A program made the position numbers and the translations under genes. 42,238 bases of DNA from a virus, in IMG/VR virus record IMGVR_UViG_3300027852_000077, positions 1 to 42,238 of that record; one strand, 5' to 3'. Within the stretch, counting starts at the first letter, position 1. Each line of letters begins with the position of its first letter. Of the stretch, positions 21,386 to 30,398 are shown piece by piece. Below the pieces are notes generated by a model that was given only the letters and a program-made list of their open reading frames with translations, ran no database searches and had not been told where the DNA came from.

Positions 21386-21826
21386 ATGACTAGTGCAACT
21401 GACCCTAAAACAATTCTGCTCAAAGGCCAGCCTATTGCTAAAGAAGCACCGCTGGACGTTGGAGTAGATATTACCCCAGGCATGTTACTTGATCGGACAA
21501 GCCTTGGGGAAGTAAAGCCTCATGCTAGTGCTGCAGGCTATGCGCAACCATTATTTGCTCGTGAAAACGAAGTTATCGGGAACGGTATCGACGTGGATTA
21601 CGACAATGACGGCGATAATGTGTTGTTTTACTACTGCCGCCAAGGTGATGAGGTCTACACATTTATTGATGCGGCTGAAAATATCACTAAAGGCGATTAT
21701 CTGGAAAGCTCCGGTGACGGTAGCTTGAAAGTTTACGGCTCTGGTGTTCGTATTGCGCGGGCTCTGGAAAGTGTCAACAATAGCGCTGGGGTAGTCCATG
21801 CGCGTATTAAAGCGGAGGTGCTATAA
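21386..21826 (+). CDS. Head decoration-like protein, 146 aa
   Basis: GAGGAGG precedes the ATG. The protein is beta-rich with Gly turns and ends in ARALESVNNSAGVVHARIKAEVL, a pattern seen in DUF2190-type or related capsid decoration/fibre proteins, which also contain a segment like ITKGDYLESSGDGSL. It lies directly before the major capsid protein. The assignment rests on pattern and position. Confidence 0.65.
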   Translation: MTSATDPKTILLKGQPIAKEAPLDVGVDITPGMLLDRTSLGEVKPHASAAGYAQPLFARENEVIGNGIDVDYDNDGDNVLFYYCRQGDEVYTFIDAAENITKGDYLESSGDGSLKVYGSGVRIARALESVNNSAGVVHARIKAEVL

Positions 21827-22896
21827 TGAAACATTTAAGCGCAAATATACATGGGGCTAGCAATTTTCTAGGCAGCTCAATGCTAGGGGGAGGTGGAATG
21901 TTAGACGTTAACACCTACCGCCCATTTACCGATGGTCAAGGCAATAGTTATATTATGAATGCCGCTACAGGTAAGCCAGTTCGCACGAATGATGGGGCTC
22001 TGCTTCGTTATGACGAGTGGAAAGACATTGACCAGTCAGTAGTTAAGGCTGCTGTTGATCGTCTTGTTGGTATTGCAGACCTACAAACTGGTGGACTTAC
22101 TCATAACCTAGGATCGATTGGCGTTACTATTTCCCAGTGGGAAGAAGAAAGCGACATGACCGATGCTAATATGAGTATGTCTGGTATTACAGAAGGTGAT
22201 GAGGATACTCCTGCATATAACTTGCGTAGTGTTCCTGTGCCGATTATTCATAAGGATTTTCGTTTGAATATTCGCCGTCTGGAAGCTAGCCGCCGTATGG
22301 GTGAAAGCCTAGACGTTACGGCTTCCGCTATTGCAGGTCGTAAGGTTGCTGAGAAATCAGAAGATATGTTATTTTCTGAAACAGCCTTAGCAGTAGATGG
22401 TAACAATATTTATGGTTACTTGACATTGCCAGAGCGTAACGAGGTGCAAATGGATACTGCTTGGACTTCCCTTGCAAGTACCGCTTATGCCAGCATCATT
22501 AGCGACGTTCAAGACATGCTACAGGCAGCGCGTAACGATAATTACTATGGGCCATTTATGCTATATGTCCCTGGTGCTTACGAAACGTTGCTTGATAGCG
22601 ATTACAACGTTAATTATCCAAACGTTACAATTCGTGACCGCATTAAAAAGCTTCACGGTATTAAGGACGTAAGGGTAGTGGATCGTTTGATAGGCGATAA
22701 TATCGCTCTTGTTCAAATGACACGCGACGTTGTGGACTTGGCTATTGCTAACGACGTATCCACTATGCAATGGGAGACTAAAGGCGGTTGGCAACAACAC
22801 TTTAAATCTTTCGCTGTATGGGTGCCTCGTTTGAAGAGCGACTATGACGGCAAATGTGGAATTGTCCACTTACGAACCGAGGCTGAAACTGCCTAA
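21826..22896 (+). CDS. Major capsid protein, encapsulin-like HK97 fold, 356 aa
   Basis: The start overlaps the previous stop (TAATG) and has GAGGTG upstream. LRSVPVPIIHKDFRLNIRRL, ARKVAEKSEDMLFSE-like helix signals, YGPFMLYVPGAYETLLDSDY and the ending DGKCGIVHLRTE fit the encapsulin-type capsid proteins (linocin M18-like) used by many siphophages. Length and position between decoration and connector genes agree. It forms the icosahedral shell. Confidence 0.9.
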   Translation: MKHLSANIHGASNFLGSSMLGGGGMLDVNTYRPFTDGQGNSYIMNAATGKPVRTNDGALLRYDEWKDIDQSVVKAAVDRLVGIADLQTGGLTHNLGSIGVTISQWEEESDMTDANMSMSGITEGDEDTPAYNLRSVPVPIIHKDFRLNIRRLEASRRMGESLDVTASAIAGRKVAEKSEDMLFSETALAVDGNNIYGYLTLPERNEVQMDTAWTSLASTAYASIISDVQDMLQAARNDNYYGPFMLYVPGAYETLLDSDYNVNYPNVTIRDRIKKLHGIKDVRVVDRLIGDNIALVQMTRDVVDLAIANDVSTMQWETKGGWQQHFKSFAVWVPRLKSDYDGKCGIVHLRTEAETA

Positions 22897-22913
22897 TACG
22901 AGGAGGTCTTATT

Positions 22914-23297
22914 ATGGCTACGAATACTTACAAAATCACTAGAGGTAAATTCTACCGACGCGACGAGGATAATAACCTTATATGTTCTCGCCAAGGTGAT
23001 GAATTGGAGCTAAGCGATAAGGCAGCACGCCGTTTTGGTTATAACCGTTTAGAGCTTGTCGAGGGTGTAAGCCCAGGCAAAAAGCGTAAACTGGTTACAC
23101 AGCCTAAACGTGGTAAAGGTAAAGAAGGGGAGGGCAACGCGCCCGCCCCTACTCCTACCGGTGCTAGTCCAGCCGCTATCGAATTTGCAAAGGAAAATAG
23201 CGTAGATATTACCGCTATAACCCCTGCTCGCAAGGACGGTAAGCTTACTAAAACAGACGTTAAAAATCATTTAAAGGCAATGACAAATGGCGACTAG
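22914..23297 (+). CDS. Head-region protein with an E3-binding-like C-terminal motif, 127 aa
   Basis: GAGGAGG precedes the ATG. The N-terminal half is a small beta domain (YKITRGKFYRRDEDNNLICS). A Lys/Pro linker leads to residues 88-122, AAIEFAKENSVDITAITPAR followed by KLTKTDVKNHLKA, which has the pattern of peripheral-subunit/E3-binding or SAP-like motifs (A..fA.e..vDi..I..tG..G.lTk.DV). Such motifs are common in proteins between capsid and connector genes. The precise role is unknown. Confidence 0.65.
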   Translation: MATNTYKITRGKFYRRDEDNNLICSRQGDELELSDKAARRFGYNRLELVEGVSPGKKRKLVTQPKRGKGKEGEGNAPAPTPTGASPAAIEFAKENSVDITAITPARKDGKLTKTDVKNHLKAMTNGD

Positions 23298-23646
23298 AAT
23301 AGATGGCGACGCAGTAAAGGGTATTATCGATACGGAGCTTACAGCTACGCAATGTGAGCCCTTTATAGAAAGTGCACATGCTTTGATAGAACAACATTTA
23401 AGCTCTGATAGCATAAGTGATGGGCTTTTGAAGCAAATAGAGCTTTGGCTCTCTGCGCACTTCGTCGCAATCCGTGACCCTGCGCGTTCCGCTGAGAAAC
23501 TCGGTGACGCGCAGGACACGTTCTCAATGGGTGAGTTAGGAAAAGGCTTGGAATTTACTCAATGGGGACAACAAGCATTATCACTAGACCCTACAGGCAA
23601 GCTAGTAAATGTAGGGAAAAGCAGGGGTTATATGGAGGTTTTATGA
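23287..23646 (+). CDS. Head-tail connector (adaptor) protein, gp6-like, 119 aa
   Basis: The start lies within the preceding gene. The helical protein, with ECPFIESAHALIEQHLSS-like N-terminal helices and WLSAHFVAIRDPARSAEKLG (the conserved AHFxxxRDP segment), resembles the DUF4054/HK97 gp6 family of adaptors that attach below the portal. The Gly-rich C-terminal part includes FTQWGQQALSLDPTG. Position after the capsid genes supports this. Confidence 0.75.
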   Translation: MATRIDGDAVKGIIDTELTATQCEPFIESAHALIEQHLSSDSISDGLLKQIELWLSAHFVAIRDPARSAEKLGDAQDTFSMGELGKGLEFTQWGQQALSLDPTGKLVNVGKSRGYMEVL

Positions 23647-23975
23647 GTGCTCGCACAAGAAGCATGAACCAGGCCGCAACTTACTGGGCCCCAGGTAGTA
23701 ACGATGGATACGGCGACGTATCTTTTTCCGCTCCAATAGCAATCTTATGTAGATGGGAAAATAAGAAGACATTATTTATTGATGAGGCTGGCCAGGAGAA
23801 GACAAGCGAGGCCGTTATATATCCTAACCAGGAGCTAGCGCTTGGTGGGTTTTTATACAAAGGGACAAGTACAGAAGCTAGCCCTAGTGATGTTAGCGGA
23901 AGTAGAGAAATTAGAGGCGATGGGCAAAGCCCAAACCTGAGAGCAACCAAGGAATTGAATAAGGTTTTCTTATGA
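23643..23975 (+). CDS. Head closure (stopper) protein, 110 aa
   Basis: ATG 23643 overlaps the adaptor stop (ATGA); the frame is open further upstream within the adaptor gene. YWAPGSNDGYGDVSFS and ILCRWENKKTLFIDEAGQEK, then AVIYPNQELALGGFLYKG, match the beta barrel of siphophage stopper proteins (SPP1 gp16/HK97 gp7-like). The product would close the capsid after packaging. Confidence 0.75.
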   Translation: MSARTRSMNQAATYWAPGSNDGYGDVSFSAPIAILCRWENKKTLFIDEAGQEKTSEAVIYPNQELALGGFLYKGTSTEASPSDVSGSREIRGDGQSPNLRATKELNKVFL

Positions 23976-24373
23976 GCAAGAGCATAGAAGGATTAGAGAA
24001 TGTAATTAGCAACCTTAATCATGAGATTAACGGTGTTGTTACACGTACATATTCCGGTCTATTAGCAGCCGGCGCTTTAGTTGAGGGTGAGGCAAAGAAA
24101 AACGCCCCTCTGGTCACTGGAAACCTTAGAGGCAGTGGATACCATAGAGGGATAGATAGAGAGCCCCCAGCGGTTGAGGTTGGTTTTGGAGCAGCCTATG
24201 CAGTTTTTACACACGAGAACATAGAGCAGAAACTTAAAGGATTACCCCGCCCTGCATCTGCAGGTGGTGGTAAATACTGGGATAAAGGCGGTCCTAAGTT
24301 CCTAGAAAACGCAGTTATAGAGCTTAGCGATAAGATTGTAGAAACTGTTAAGCGATACGCGGGGTTTAGATAA
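23972..24373 (+). CDS. Tail completion protein, HK97 gp10-like, 133 aa
   Basis: The start overlaps the stopper gene (ATGA). AGALVEGEAKKNAPLVTGNL followed by RGSGYHRG and VEVGFGAAYAVFTHENIEQ is the hallmark of the HK97 gp10/minor head-to-tail family. A late PKFLENAV helix closes the domain. It joins head and tail during assembly. Confidence 0.85.
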   Translation: MSKSIEGLENVISNLNHEINGVVTRTYSGLLAAGALVEGEAKKNAPLVTGNLRGSGYHRGIDREPPAVEVGFGAAYAVFTHENIEQKLKGLPRPASAGGGKYWDKGGPKFLENAVIELSDKIVETVKRYAGFR

Positions 24374-24792
24374 TGAGAAGCCCGTCCCTTGACATAGCAG
24401 AATACCTCGAAGAGCAGGGAGTAGGTACGTTTCCTAACGATACGAAGTGGTCTATTAATGTAGGCCAGGAGCCTAAAACCCCAGACGATTGTATTACTAT
24501 TTACGATACGGGCGGTGGCGAATCTTTCCCCGAGGATGAGCTTTACGAGCCTCATATACAAGTGAGGGTGAGGAGTAAGAGCTATAACGAAGGTTATCTA
24601 AAGCAACGTGAGATAATGGATATACTCATATTGCCTACTGCGCGTGATCTCGGCGAAGACGACGATACGCACTATATCGGAATATGGGCAACAAATGATG
24701 TTTTACCCATTGGACGCGATGATAATAAGCGTTCTATTTTAACTTCAAACTATCGAATTAACCGACAACCTAACGAGGAGGCAACGACATGA
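24373..24792 (+). CDS. Tail terminator / minor capsid protein, 139 aa
   Basis: MRSPSLDIAEYLEEQGVGTF followed by DDCITIYDTGG and HIQVRVRSKSYNEGYLKQRE is the pattern of the bacteriophage minor-capsid/tail-terminator family (gp17/Minor_capsid_3). The end contains the beta strand with NDVLPIGRDDNKRS. The product would cap the tail tube and meet the stopper. Confidence 0.75.
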   Translation: MRSPSLDIAEYLEEQGVGTFPNDTKWSINVGQEPKTPDDCITIYDTGGGESFPEDELYEPHIQVRVRSKSYNEGYLKQREIMDILILPTARDLGEDDDTHYIGIWATNDVLPIGRDDNKRSILTSNYRINRQPNEEATT

Positions 24793-25193
24793 CGGGATAT
24801 AATGGAAGAGACCTGTTAATACAGCTAGGAAGCCCGGCTGTTACTATCGCGGCGGTACAAGCAAAGGAAATTACCCGCGCTCGTGAAGCAGTGGATACAA
24901 CAAACGACGACGACGACGGCTGGAGATCAGTACTTGCAGAGCCAGGCGTGCGCAATATCGATATTAATATTACCGGCGTAGCGAATACTACCAACTATGA
25001 GGATTTACTTGAGCGCTGGAATGACGATACAGGCTTGCAAGACGCTACAATTGTGCACCCGGACGGAAGCACAGAAAGCGGCTCTTTCTTCATGAGCAAT
25101 TTAGCACATGGCGGCGAGAGTGGAGGCTTTGTAACATTTACTGCAGACCTTATTAGTTCTGGAGAAATCACATACGACGATGGGAGTAGCTAA
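24789..25193 (+). CDS. Major tail tube protein, 134 aa
   Basis: GAGGAGG precedes the ATG. YNGRDLLIQLGSP, ITRAREAVDTTNDDDDGWRS, a variable strand, then SGSFFMSNLAHGGESGGFVT and a final strand FTADLISSGEITY fit the TP901-1/phage_tail_2 tube fold (two sheets with a late aromatic-Gly segment). It is the gene before the tail chaperones, the normal position. Confidence 0.82.
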   Translation: MTGYNGRDLLIQLGSPAVTIAAVQAKEITRAREAVDTTNDDDDGWRSVLAEPGVRNIDINITGVANTTNYEDLLERWNDDTGLQDATIVHPDGSTESGSFFMSNLAHGGESGGFVTFTADLISSGEITYDDGSS

Positions 25194-25196
25194 GTT

Positions 25197-25556
25197 ATGA
25201 CTGCGATTTATACTGAAACGCCCTTAGAATTTGAGGGTAAACAATACCAAGTTAAAGCAGATTTTCGCTTTATTAACCGTGTAGAGCAACGCGGTATTAA
25301 TTTACTTACCCTACTAACATTAGCAGCCCAAGGCGTTACACCTAAGACAAGTGATTTAGCCTGGGTTGTTTATGCAGCTTTAACCGGTTGCGGCGAGAAT
25401 GTTGATTTTAATGACGTTGGCGATGTTGTTAGAACCAACATGAAATACTATATGCAGTTTGTTAGTGACGTAGCAGAGGCGGCTTACGCTACCCCAGCCG
25501 TTGAGGGTAATAGCAAGGCTGATGATAAAGACGAGGACGCTAAAAAAAAGCCTTAA
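25197..25556 (+). CDS. Tail assembly chaperone G, 119 aa, with a frameshifted G-T product
   Basis: A small protein containing YQVKADFRFINRVEQRGINL and a helical middle, ending in a Lys/Asp-rich linker over a run of eight A. The usual product ends at 25556. The canonical slippery heptamer A AAA AAG (25544-25550) allows a -1 shift into a second frame that runs on to 25747. Such proteins coat the tape measure and recruit tube subunits. Confidence 0.85.
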   Translation: MTAIYTETPLEFEGKQYQVKADFRFINRVEQRGINLLTLLTLAAQGVTPKTSDLAWVVYAALTGCGENVDFNDVGDVVRTNMKYYMQFVSDVAEAAYATPAVEGNSKADDKDEDAKKKP

Positions 25557-25747
25557 CTGACGGCATAGATTGGAGGGAGCATTACAAGATTGCCGTTGTT
25601 AGTTTTGGCATAGCACCAAGTGAGTTTTGGTCAATGTCGTTGGCAGAGTTTTTCTTAATCAGCATAGCCAAAAACCCGCCTGCTAAAGTAGGTTGTTTGC
25701 TCGAAACAGACTTTAACCGATTGGTGGAAAGATTAGAAAATGGCTGA
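25197..25747 (+). CDS. Tail assembly chaperone G-T, produced by -1 programmed frameshift, about 183 aa
   Basis: After the slip at 25544-25550 the -1 frame reads ALTDGIDWREHYKIAVVSFG, IAPSEFWSMSLAEFFLIS and on to ERLENG, ending in TGA 25745-25747, which overlaps the tape measure start at 25740. The segment with PxEFWxMxxxEFF is the T-domain pattern of tail chaperones (and of the gene-transfer-agent gp10 family). The interval 25557-25739 would otherwise be empty. Gene order before the tape measure confirms the assignment. Confidence 0.85.
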
Positions 25748-27791
25748 AAGCACACTAGGAAAACTTAATGTTATAATCGGGGCTAACGTAAAAGGCTTGA
25801 TTGCTGGCACCAAAAAAGCGCAGCGTGAGCTTACTTTAACTGGCTCCTCAGCATTAAAACTCACAAAAGAATTGCGTAACTTAGCAATCCAGGGCATAGC
25901 AACCGGTGGCGTTGTTGTTGCCCTGGCCGCGCATAGCGCACGCATGGCACGTGAATTAAAATCTTTAGCACAAGTAGCAGGCACCACCACCACAGAGCTA
26001 CAGAAGCAAGCCTTTGCCGCTAAGACGGTAGGTATACAGCAACAAAAATTAGCAGACATTTACAAAGACGCGCAGGATAAGGTAGGGGATTTCCTAACTA
26101 CCGGCGGCGGCCCTTTGCTTGATTTCTTTGAGAAGGTGGCCCCTTTAGTTAACACCACAGCTAAGGAGTTTAAAAACCTAACTGGCCCGGAAGTATTGCA
26201 GAAGCTTAAGAACGATATGGACGCAGCCGGCATAAGTATGCAAAAGCAGATATTCCACCTGGAGGCTTTGGCTAGTGATGCGTCTATGTTAATCCCTCTC
26301 TTACAAGACAATGGAACCGAGTTTAAACGCCTGGGACAAATTGCAGAGGATACCGGCCAGGTCTTAAGCGAGCTTGAAGTGGAGCAGCTTAAGATTATGG
26401 GTGACGACCTACAAACCGTAACCGGCATCATGGCAGACTTTAAAGACCGTGTAGCTGTGAAGCTATCCCCTATCATTCATGGTATAGCAAAGAATTTCAT
26501 AATAGCAGCGACCGAAACACAAGGCTTTCAACACAGCGTAGAGCAAGCTTTTACGGTTGGTATAAAATTTGCCGGCGTGTTTGGTGATGCGCTTATGGGC
26601 GTGCGCTTAACTCAGATAGCTATAGCGGGTGGTTTTGTAAAACTCTCTGAGCTCGCAAGTAAGCCTATGGCCGGATTAGAGAAGGTAGCTTTTAATCTCT
26701 CTGCTATGCAAATGAAGCTACTAGATAACCTGGGGTTATTGCCTCAGGTGCAAGCACATTTAGACGCTATGGAGGATTCGCAAAGCCCATTACGCGACTG
26801 GGATCAAAACGCGGAAGACGCGCGACTGGCATTCGAAGCTTTACGCCAGGAGTGGGACGAGCTCGCAAATAGTAAACTGCCAAGTGAGCAGCTAGAGGAA
26901 TGGGTAGCTAGACAAACAGAGCTATATAACCAGGAGACGGCTGCGCTATTGGCAAACCAGCAAGCTAGGTTAGCAGCCCTGGGCGATGGAGAGGGTAATG
27001 GTGAAGACCCTTTTATACAAGCGCAGCGCGAGCAAATGGAAACAAAATTACAGATACTTCGTGAAAGCCTTTTAACAGAAGAGCAAGCAGAGAATGAAAG
27101 TTTTAATCGCCGGCTTGCAGCTCTACAGGAGTTTCGCGATAATGATCTTATATCTCAAAGAGAGCGTGATAATTTAGTAGAGAGTGAGATTTTACGCCAT
27201 GAAAAACGCATTAATGATATTAAAGAACATGCTAATAGGCAAAGAAGAAGTATGGAAGAGAAGACTACTTCTCTTGCTATAGGTCTTTTAAACCAATTCG
27301 CTGGAGAGAGTAAAGCCGCTGCCATTGCTGGTATAGCTCTTACAAAAGCTTTAGAGATAGCAAGGACTATACAAGCAACTGCTACCGCTTCTGTTCTTGC
27401 TTATGCTTCACAACTTATTCCAGGAGACCCGACGAGTATTGCGCGTGCTACTGCAGCAGCAGCTAGTACTAGGGCTTTTGGAGCTGCACAAGTTGCCCTT
27501 ATCGCCGCTACAGGATTAGCGCAAGCTTCAGGAGTTGGTGGTGGCGGTGGCGGCGGTTTTGGTGGTGGCGGTGGCGGCGGTTTTGGCGGTGGCTCTGTAT
27601 CGTCAGGTGGTGGAGGAGTTAGCCCACAAACAGGAGATAACGAAGGTAGCCCTACAAACTTCTTAGACGTAAGTATAAGCGGTATAGGAGCTAGTGATAT
27701 GTTTAGCGGCCAGCAAGTACGAGACCTTATAGGTAAGATTAATGAAGAAGTCGAGGACGGTGCAATTATTAGAAGTGTGAGGGCGAATTAA
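25740..27791 (+). CDS. Tape measure protein, 683 aa
   Basis: The length sets the tail length, about 0.1 micrometre if the usual 0.15 nm per residue applies. The N-terminus (LGKLNVIIGANVKGLIAGTK) and AQVAGTTTTELQKQAFAAKT are typical of siphophage tape measures. A long coiled-coil middle is followed by hydrophobic segments near 525-590 (GIALTKALEIARTIQATATA and FGAAQVALIAATGLAQASG) that may insert in the membrane, and a poly-Gly stretch at about 600-620. No lysozyme or peptidase domain is seen. Confidence 0.9.
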   Translation: MAESTLGKLNVIIGANVKGLIAGTKKAQRELTLTGSSALKLTKELRNLAIQGIATGGVVVALAAHSARMARELKSLAQVAGTTTTELQKQAFAAKTVGIQQQKLADIYKDAQDKVGDFLTTGGGPLLDFFEKVAPLVNTTAKEFKNLTGPEVLQKLKNDMDAAGISMQKQIFHLEALASDASMLIPLLQDNGTEFKRLGQIAEDTGQVLSELEVEQLKIMGDDLQTVTGIMADFKDRVAVKLSPIIHGIAKNFIIAATETQGFQHSVEQAFTVGIKFAGVFGDALMGVRLTQIAIAGGFVKLSELASKPMAGLEKVAFNLSAMQMKLLDNLGLLPQVQAHLDAMEDSQSPLRDWDQNAEDARLAFEALRQEWDELANSKLPSEQLEEWVARQTELYNQETAALLANQQARLAALGDGEGNGEDPFIQAQREQMETKLQILRESLLTEEQAENESFNRRLAALQEFRDNDLISQRERDNLVESEILRHEKRINDIKEHANRQRRSMEEKTTSLAIGLLNQFAGESKAAAIAGIALTKALEIARTIQATATASVLAYASQLIPGDPTSIARATAAAASTRAFGAAQVALIAATGLAQASGVGGGGGGGFGGGGGGGFGGGSVSSGGGGVSPQTGDNEGSPTNFLDVSISGIGASDMFSGQQVRDLIGKINEEVEDGAIIRSVRAN

Positions 27792-28624
27792 TGTTATATG
27801 TGCAAGATGGATATACCCCAGCCTTAGGCGTTAATCATCCCCGTATCGGATATAATAGCGTAATACGTAATGCTCTTGCTGAGGCAAGTACAGAGGTAGA
27901 GGGTAACGAAGCCGATGCAGTATTAAACTCTCTAACCTGGGATAGCTGGGTACCCACTACATTACCCGCAACCCTTGAATTTACTTTAGGCCAAGCAGCG
28001 AGCGTTAATTACTTAGGTATTGCAGCGCATACGCTTTACGAGGATGGGTGTAGCTTTGCCCTGGATTACTGGGATGGTTTAAACTGGATAGAGATACAAG
28101 ATGAAACCGCCGCCGAGGATACAGCGCCTATCATTTTGCTTTTCGATACAGTAACTAGCGATAAGTTCCGTATCACAATTACAGGAACAACACCGCCGGC
28201 AATTAGTGTTGTATATTTGGGAATTGTTCTCGAAGTTGCACAGCGCTTATACCAAGGCCACTCGCCAGTTAACCTAAATGAAAAGACAGTTATACGACCT
28301 CAGAAAAGCGAGGGCGGGCAGTTCTTAGGCCGTAGCGTAATACGTGAGGGAGCGCAGACCACTATCGCCTTTTCGAGACTGACCGCATCGTGGGTAAGAT
28401 CGTTTTATAAACCCTTCCAGGATAGCGCTATTAAGTATCCATTCTTCTTTGCCTGGCGCGGAGAGGATTTCCCAAGTGAGACGGCTTATTGCTGGACGGA
28501 TAGAAATATAGGCGTAACCAATAGCGGGCCACGAGATATTATGAGTTCAAAATTTACGGTTGATGCGCTAATAGGGCAAGAGCCGCAGGTAGTGGATTAC
28601 TATGAATACGAGGCGACAACATGA
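27791..28624 (+). CDS. Tail tip protein with a discoidin-like region, 277 aa
   Basis: The ATG follows the tape measure stop. The middle region (PATLEFTLGQAASVNYLGIA, YWDGLNWIEIQDET, then DKFRITITG) looks like a beta-sandwich of the F5/8 type C (discoidin) kind. The position after the tape measure is that of distal tail or tip proteins. It is probably part of the baseplate ring connecting the tube to the hub. Carbohydrate binding is possible. Confidence 0.65.
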   Translation: MLYVQDGYTPALGVNHPRIGYNSVIRNALAEASTEVEGNEADAVLNSLTWDSWVPTTLPATLEFTLGQAASVNYLGIAAHTLYEDGCSFALDYWDGLNWIEIQDETAAEDTAPIILLFDTVTSDKFRITITGTTPPAISVVYLGIVLEVAQRLYQGHSPVNLNEKTVIRPQKSEGGQFLGRSVIREGAQTTIAFSRLTASWVRSFYKPFQDSAIKYPFFFAWRGEDFPSETAYCWTDRNIGVTNSGPRDIMSSKFTVDALIGQEPQVVDYYEYEATT

Positions 28625-30396
28625 GCGAAGACGTAGATACAGAAGCAGACGCCGGCCGTGAACCTATTACCATTGTGGAAATAGACCAGGACTTTTGCAG
28701 CCTGCGTTATGGCGTGTCGCCTTGTACCGCCGCCGTTGGCGTGACCGGTGGCCGTAAATGCTTTAACACTTTGCCTACATGCCAGGACACAAGTAACTAT
28801 GATAAGGGTAATCTAACGCTTAGGTTTTCAACCCCTACGAGCGCATACCCTCAGAAGTTAACGGCCATTCCAATTATTACCAGCGTAAGCACAAACCCTA
28901 CACAGCTTAACGTCGGTGGTGGTGATTTAAATAATAGTCCTTTAGGCCTGCGCGCTACCGTAAAAGTTCAAATGCGAGACATTCCATATAACGATAGGCT
29001 TGTAGACCCTTACCGTACAGATAGGGGATATAACCCAGAAGATAAAGGCATGTTTTGGAGTAAGTGGCTAGCTCGCAATCTCTATTATCAAAACAGGGCG
29101 ATGCGAATATATGAGGGTTACGTAGGTCAAGATTTGTCCCAGATGCAAACGCGGCATTATTTTATAGATAAAATCACCGGTCCGGATAGTAACGGACGTG
29201 TCGAAATTACGGCTAAGGATGTTCTTAAGTTTGCTGATAATAAAAAAAGCCAATGCCCTAAAGCAAATACCGGCGTGCTCGATGAGGACATAGACGATAT
29301 AGATACTTCCTTTGATATAAGCCCCACAGGTATAGGGGCCGAGGAATATCCAGCAAGCGGCTACGCTATCATAGGTGATGAGCTCGTAGATTATACCAGG
29401 TCAAGCGATACCATAACACTTGTTGAGAGGGGTTTGCGTGGAACCTCTGCGAGTGACCACGACGAAGGCGATAGTTTTCAGGAAGTTAAGGTTTTCGATA
29501 CGGTGAGAGTAGATAGTGTTATCAAAGAGCTGTTAGAGGATTTTGCAGACGTTCCTAGCGAATACATACCCTTTACAGATTGGCAGGCAGAGGCCGCGCG
29601 CTGGTTAGCTGATTATGATTTAACTGCCTGGATAACAGACCCTACAGGAGTAAATAAGCTTTTAGGTGAAATCCTGCAGCAATGTATCTGTAATATTTGG
29701 TGGGATGATATAGACCAGGAGATTAAATTTAAGCCTATGCGCCCTGTAGACCCAAGCATTGACACAACATACATCCTTAACGAAGACGCAAACATAATAG
29801 CGGAAAGCTTAAAAACGGAACGCGATGCAGACCAGCGCATAAGCCAGGTGTGGATTTACTACAATCAATACAACCCGGTAGAAAACCTTGACGAGCCTAG
29901 CAATTTTGGGCGGCTTAGTATTAACGCAGACTTAACTTTAGAGGGTGAGGATAAGTACGGCGAGAGTAGAGTACGTAAAATATTTAGCCGGTGGTTTACT
30001 ACCGATAATTCTGGGCAAGTTATAACTACCAGCGCTAACTTATTATTTCGATACGGCATTAATCCTCTTTACGTTACCCTTAGCCTGGACGCGAAAGACC
30101 GGGCTATTAAAGTTGGTGATGTTGTACGAATTACTCACAGGGCTTTAGTTGATGATACCGGCGAGCCCTTTCCTACAATACTGCAAGTTATAAGACGTTT
30201 AGAGAATGACCCAGGCCATAGGGTAGAGTATCGCTGTCAAATTTTTGGATTTGTAAATCGGTATGGGTATATAATGGCAAACGGTAGCCCAGATTATGAC
30301 GACGCTACAGAAGATGAAAGAGAGGAAGGCATGTGGATTAGTGAAGATGATGAGCCTTACTTTAGTGATGCAACCGACGCATATAGGATTATTTAA
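28621..30396 (+). CDS. Tail hub / central tail protein, 591 aa, Cys-rich N-terminus
   Basis: Starts MSEDVDTEADAGREPITIVE, then FCSLRYGVSPCTAAVGVTGG and RKCFNTLPTCQD. The four Cys (about residues 27, 36, 48 and 55) could bind a metal or iron-sulphur cluster. A beta-rich domain, EGYVGQDLSQMQTRHYFIDK with KITGPDSNGRVEITAKDVLK, resembles hub domains of phage tail proteins. The C-terminal 120 residues hold AIKVGDVVRITH. Position in the tip cluster supports the hub. Confidence 0.75.
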   Translation: MSEDVDTEADAGREPITIVEIDQDFCSLRYGVSPCTAAVGVTGGRKCFNTLPTCQDTSNYDKGNLTLRFSTPTSAYPQKLTAIPIITSVSTNPTQLNVGGGDLNNSPLGLRATVKVQMRDIPYNDRLVDPYRTDRGYNPEDKGMFWSKWLARNLYYQNRAMRIYEGYVGQDLSQMQTRHYFIDKITGPDSNGRVEITAKDVLKFADNKKSQCPKANTGVLDEDIDDIDTSFDISPTGIGAEEYPASGYAIIGDELVDYTRSSDTITLVERGLRGTSASDHDEGDSFQEVKVFDTVRVDSVIKELLEDFADVPSEYIPFTDWQAEAARWLADYDLTAWITDPTGVNKLLGEILQQCICNIWWDDIDQEIKFKPMRPVDPSIDTTYILNEDANIIAESLKTERDADQRISQVWIYYNQYNPVENLDEPSNFGRLSINADLTLEGEDKYGESRVRKIFSRWFTTDNSGQVITTSANLLFRYGINPLYVTLSLDAKDRAIKVGDVVRITHRALVDDTGEPFPTILQVIRRLENDPGHRVEYRCQIFGFVNRYGYIMANGSPDYDDATEDEREEGMWISEDDEPYFSDATDAYRII

Positions 30397-30398
30397 AA

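Noticed and set aside
26060-26476. 138-codon antisense open frame in the tape measure
   Set aside because: It has no recognisable motif and low-complexity Ser content, and lies inside a well-supported tape measure gene.
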